Assembly: GCA_001692895.1 (NCBI GenBank)
Contig: KV748213.1
Location: 434,001-498,000 of the forward strand
DNA from: Cenococcum geophilum 1.58
Lineage: Eukaryota; Ascomycota; Dothideomycetes; Gloniales; Gloniaceae
DNA: 64,000 nt
Direction: 5' to 3'
This document shows positions 60,192-64,000 of the stretch, piece by piece (within the stretch, counting starts at the first letter, position 1; the number at the start of each line of letters is the position of its first letter). A program made the position numbers and the translations under genes. The notes below the pieces were generated by a model that was not told the origin of the DNA, ran no database searches, and saw only the letters and a list, made by a program, of their open reading frames with translations.

Positions 60192-63100
60192 AGTAGTACT
60201 AAAGAAGCCTATAAAAGATAGAGTAAAAAACTATAAAAACCTAGAGGTTAAGGGTCTAGTAATTATAGGACTAAGGAATAGAGGCTAAATTAGGGATCTT
60301 AGCAGTAGAAGACGTTTAGGCGGACTCTATAATAAGAAAAATAGTTTAAAAAGGGAGCTTATATAAATTACGGAAAATAAGGTTATTACGTTAGAGACTA
60401 TAAAAGTGGTTAGAGTTACTATATAGTAAAAGGAATAAGACTAATAGATAATATATATGTATAAAGGGACGATAATATACTACGAGGAATAAAAGAATAT
60501 TTAATTAAAAGTTTTGCGTTCTGTTATAATAACGTATACTAAATTTATAAGGACGCTAAGTATAGCGCAAGCTATTAGCTATAGGAGCTATATTTAGCAA
60601 AATATAAAGGAACTAATAAACTAGTTTATAGATTGGATATTAAGGATAATAAATTTAACGTAGGCGAAACATTTTATAATAATAAGGTAATAAAGGCAGC
60701 TTATTAGAAGTATATAGACCTTAGAGATATTATATAAGAGGCAGAGGATAATTCCACTATAGAATAGGGAATATTAGTAGGGATTAAGACCCCACTAGAT
60801 ATAATGTCTATTGCTTTATAAGACGTAAAAGAAATAAAGTAGCGAACTACTTTAGCACTTAATAAAGGCAAAAGGCTAAAAGCTTAAGATTCTTAAGACG
60901 AGATATAAGACGACTAAGATTTTTAAGATAAGGTAAGGTAAGCTTAAGGACCTATAACGGATAAAAACTAATAGAGTAGAGTAGTAGCTTAGTTTAAAGA
61001 TATATAAATAAGCTTGGGATAGAGTTTCCTATAGGTATAAGATTCTTAAGATAAGATAAGTAAGATTTAAGATTCTTAAGACAAAATAAGAATACTTAAG
61101 CCTAGTTAGACTAAGGTAGGAGCTAAGCTTAAGTTAGAAGTAGGCTTAGGATTAAAAAATCTAAGGAACTAAGAATTTGGAGTATAAATAAAGGCACCTA
61201 TAAATAAGAGGTAAGAAATCTCTTTATAGAATAGAGAATCTGCAATTTAAATAGTAATTAGACTAGGAGACAGATATATAGACCTAAAAGACTTACTAAG
61301 AGAATATAGTATTTAACCTAAAGATTGGAGAACTAATAGCAAGATTAAGAAGTAAGAGAACTTTAAGGATCTACTTATAAGACGCAAAAAGAAAGAAACT
61401 ATAGAGGAATTTAAAGTAAGAATTACCTTATAGCAAGAATAGAAACTAGATAAGAGATTTAGCATACTAGGACGTATAAGGGGTAAAGTACCTATACGCT
61501 AAATTACTAATAGGCCTAGGGTAGGCACACTAAGAGCTAAGTAGCTTACTAAACTGGAATAAGAAGAGGATCTAGAGATTCTAACTAGGTTTAAAGAACG
61601 ATATATAAAGGGCTATTACAATATAGTAATGAGAAAATACTTCCTTATAGACGAGCTATATACACTTTAGCAGCTATACTAAAAGTAGTATAGGCAGAGG
61701 CATAACAATAAGTGGGAAGATTTTTATATATGGTTAGATGAAAAAGCTATTTAGGACCACCCGATTATAAAAAAGGCTATAAGTTATATTAAAGGAGCCT
61801 TAATTATGACGTTAAAAGATTTAGAGGAGTAATTAGAGGACTAGAGAAGTAAGAGGTAAATTATAGTACCTGCAAATAAAGTTATAACGCTTAGATTAAT
61901 ATAAAAAAGGTTTAAACTTAAGAATAAAGATAAGCTAAGAGTTAACCTAAAACACCTAGCATATTATATATTAGCATAAATTGTATATATAGATAATATA
62001 TATAACATATATAGAACACTAAAGAATTAGAACTAAAAATATCCAGTAAGAATGCATTAGTTATTAGATAAGGCGAAATATAGAAACGCTAAGTATATAT
62101 ATAGTTAGCACCTAGTAGAAGTGCAAAGCTAAGGGGACTTAATACTTTAGCTAGGAAGATTCCTTATAGAAAAATGCCTAGATAGACGATAGTAGTAGGA
62201 ATACCTAGAGAATACGTATCTATAGCATATTAAAGATAAAAAACGAACTAAATACTAGCTAAAGAGCGAGCTAAGTGTAATAAGATTAAGTAGCTAATAG
62301 TTAGGAAAAGTAGAGGCCTACGGGACCAAAGGGAACTAGTAGTAGAGCCTTAAACCCTTAAAGGAATTTAAGGATAACACCTAAATTTATAAGTTAAGTG
62401 GTAAGATTAGCAGTTCGAAGTACTAATAGATAGTAGAGTAATATAAAACCATATCTTATTAGCAGTAGTTAAGAGAATAGGATTACCGCATAGATAGAAG
62501 GAATAACCTTACCTATTAGTTACAATTTTAGGAAATCTAATAGCCTATAAAGGAGGGATTATTAATCTTAAAATAGGACCTATTTAATTAACCATTAAAG
62601 GAAGATAAATTAAGATGTCTTTTAATATCCTACTATTAGGACGGGATAAGGTAGTATTAGGCATGCCTTAGTTATAGGAATATAATTTAAGGATTAATTA
62701 GATTATAGGTTAGGTTAATATTAGGGATACTTAATACCATAAGATGCGATAATAAACTAAGTTAATATAGTACTAAGCTAAAGCAATATATAAAGAGACT
62801 AAGCGAGGCTTAAGTTATATACTAAAGAGATACTATAAGTACGGTAAAAAACTATAGTTACTAGAAAGTAAAAAGCTATTAAAGTATATAGCGTAGGACT
62901 ATAAAATAGAATTAGAACTAAAAATAAGTTTAAGGTTCTTTCTAATTTATAACCTTACTAAAAAAGAAGGTAGAGCCCTAAAAGAGTTTATCTAAGAAAA
63001 TCTATAAAAGGGATATATTAGACTATTATAGTCATTAGCGGGTTATCTAGTACTATTTATACTAAAGAAAAACGGTAAACTAAGGCTGTATATTAACTAT

Positions 63101-63618
63101 AGACAGTTAAATAGTATTACTAGGAAGGATAGGTATCCTTTACCCTTAATTAGCGAAATCTAGAATTAGATAGGCAATATATAAATCTTTATAAAGATAG
63201 ATCTAAGATAGGCGTACTATTAAATTAGGATTAAGGAAGGCAATAAATAAAAGGTAGCCTTTAGGTTAAAGGAAGGACTATATAAGCTATTAGTTATGCA
63301 ATTCGGGCTTATAAACGCACTAGTAATATTCTAAAAGCGTATTAACAATATATTAGGAGAACACTTAGATAAATTTATTATGGTATACCTTAATAATATT
63401 ATTATCTACTTAATAACTAAGGAAGAATACGGAGAATATATTAAATGGGTTTTAAAGAGATTATAGGAAGAATAGATGCTAGTAGCAATTAAAAAATACG
63501 AGTTCTTTACTAAGAAGACCAATTTTATTAGATTTATTATTAAACTAGGCTAACTTAGTATAGATCTAAAGAAAATTAAGGCTATAGTAAATTGGTAAGA
63601 ACTAGAGAACGTTATATA
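60192..63618 (+). mobile_element. Ty3/gypsy copy Q, same family as P, partial fossil
   Basis: It is collinear with P from its gag (P 53528 onward) to the RT/RNase H junction (P about 56957). It begins directly at the LTR end without the first 870 bp of the internal region, and ends where the tail-bearing insertion at 63619 begins. Parts present: end of gag with knuckle, the extra coding stretch, protease (about 62400-62530) and reverse transcriptase (63020-63500). It differs from P at many scattered sites, mostly transitions, so the two copies were hit by RIP separately. Broken, with many breaks. Confidence 0.85.
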
Positions 63619-64000
63619 ATAATAATTCATTGCTTAACGTCCGATTTGGATCCCTATTAGGCCTACGCGGACTACTTCTTATTTATATATAGGGAGAAAA
63701 CTCTATTTAAGAAAAATGAGAAAACCCCGTAATCCATCTCCCCGCCTTTTAGGACTCGCCTACTTAGCGCCTATAAGTCGCCTATGGTGCTCTACTACCT
63801 TACTATTTAACCTCCTTAGGAACCACTACTGCCGTAATAAGCCTACGGACGCGCTAGTATTATAAACTATTACTTTACTACTATAGAGTTACTAGGGGGC
63901 ACCTGCTGCTCGCCCCCTTGCCTTTTATTACTATTTCCCTTACAACCCGGAACTAATTTAGCACATTTTAACTAATAAGCCACTGGGTAACCGCCTTAAG
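63619..64000 (-). mobile_element. Tail-bearing unclassified insertion, runs off the edge
   Basis: It interrupts gypsy Q (compare P at 56950). It begins ATAATAATTCATTGCTTAACG, the reverse of the 3' end of the 21855-21953 insertion, and continues with GGATCCCTATTAGGCC and GCGGACTACT. CTCCTTAGGAACCACTAC at 63813-63830 also occurs at 36383-36400. A GC-rich hairpin GGGGGCACCTGCTGCTCGCC follows at 63895. So it is the 3' end of a minus-strand element whose 5' part lies to the right of the window. A non-LTR retrotransposon is likely, but no reverse transcriptase is in view. Confidence 0.55.

Overview
This window looks like an AT-rich, gene-poor block from a filamentous ascomycete (Pezizomycotina). 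TpA is everywhere, CpA and TpG are scarce, and CpG persists. Almost every old coding stretch is cut by TAA or TAG at former CAA, CAG or TGG codons. That is the mark of repeat-induced point mutation (RIP) of the CpA-to-TpA type. No intact gene was found. Scattered N bases (near 4731, 5662-5704, 8794-8870, 40556-40570 and 56546-56556) suggest a draft assembly. Species cannot be named from sequence alone.

The window is a nest of transposons. Left block: Ty3/gypsy element A (minus, runs off the left edge) sits in the 5' LTR of gypsy element B (plus). B has taken two TA-flanked terminal-inverted-repeat (TIR) elements, G and H, and itself sits in copia element F (plus, left half outside the window). 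Middle block: a host ankyrin-repeat gene (minus) is split by copia element E (16482-35400). Inside E lies gypsy D (minus), and inside D lies gypsy C (plus). Five-base target duplications are visible for E (GTATC), D (AGTAT) and C (AAACT), so the order of events is ankyrin gene, then E, then D, then C.

At 36165-37175 there is an island of about 1 kb that RIP has largely spared. It holds a clean 77-codon open frame on the minus strand and a tail shared with two other short insertions (21855-21953 and 63619-64000). This is the best candidate for something undescribed. Right block: a satellite-bearing element J is split by hAT transposon I (8-bp duplication ATATAGAC/ATATAGAT), which is split by gypsy K (duplication GCTCT). 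A second hAT, N (minus), is cut by gypsy P. P is followed directly by a headless second copy, Q, which is cut by the tail-bearing insertion that runs off the right edge.

Elements G, H and J share an unusual cassette of three satellite arrays (a 12-bp unit, a 20-bp unit and a 4-bp unit) inside otherwise different ends, and in G it is inverted relative to H and J. Gypsy elements B, C, D, K and P end in chromodomain-like regions. C, and less surely K, carry an extra antisense reading frame between pol and the 3' LTR. Nothing here forms a working pathway: the window is a record of layered insertion followed by RIP.
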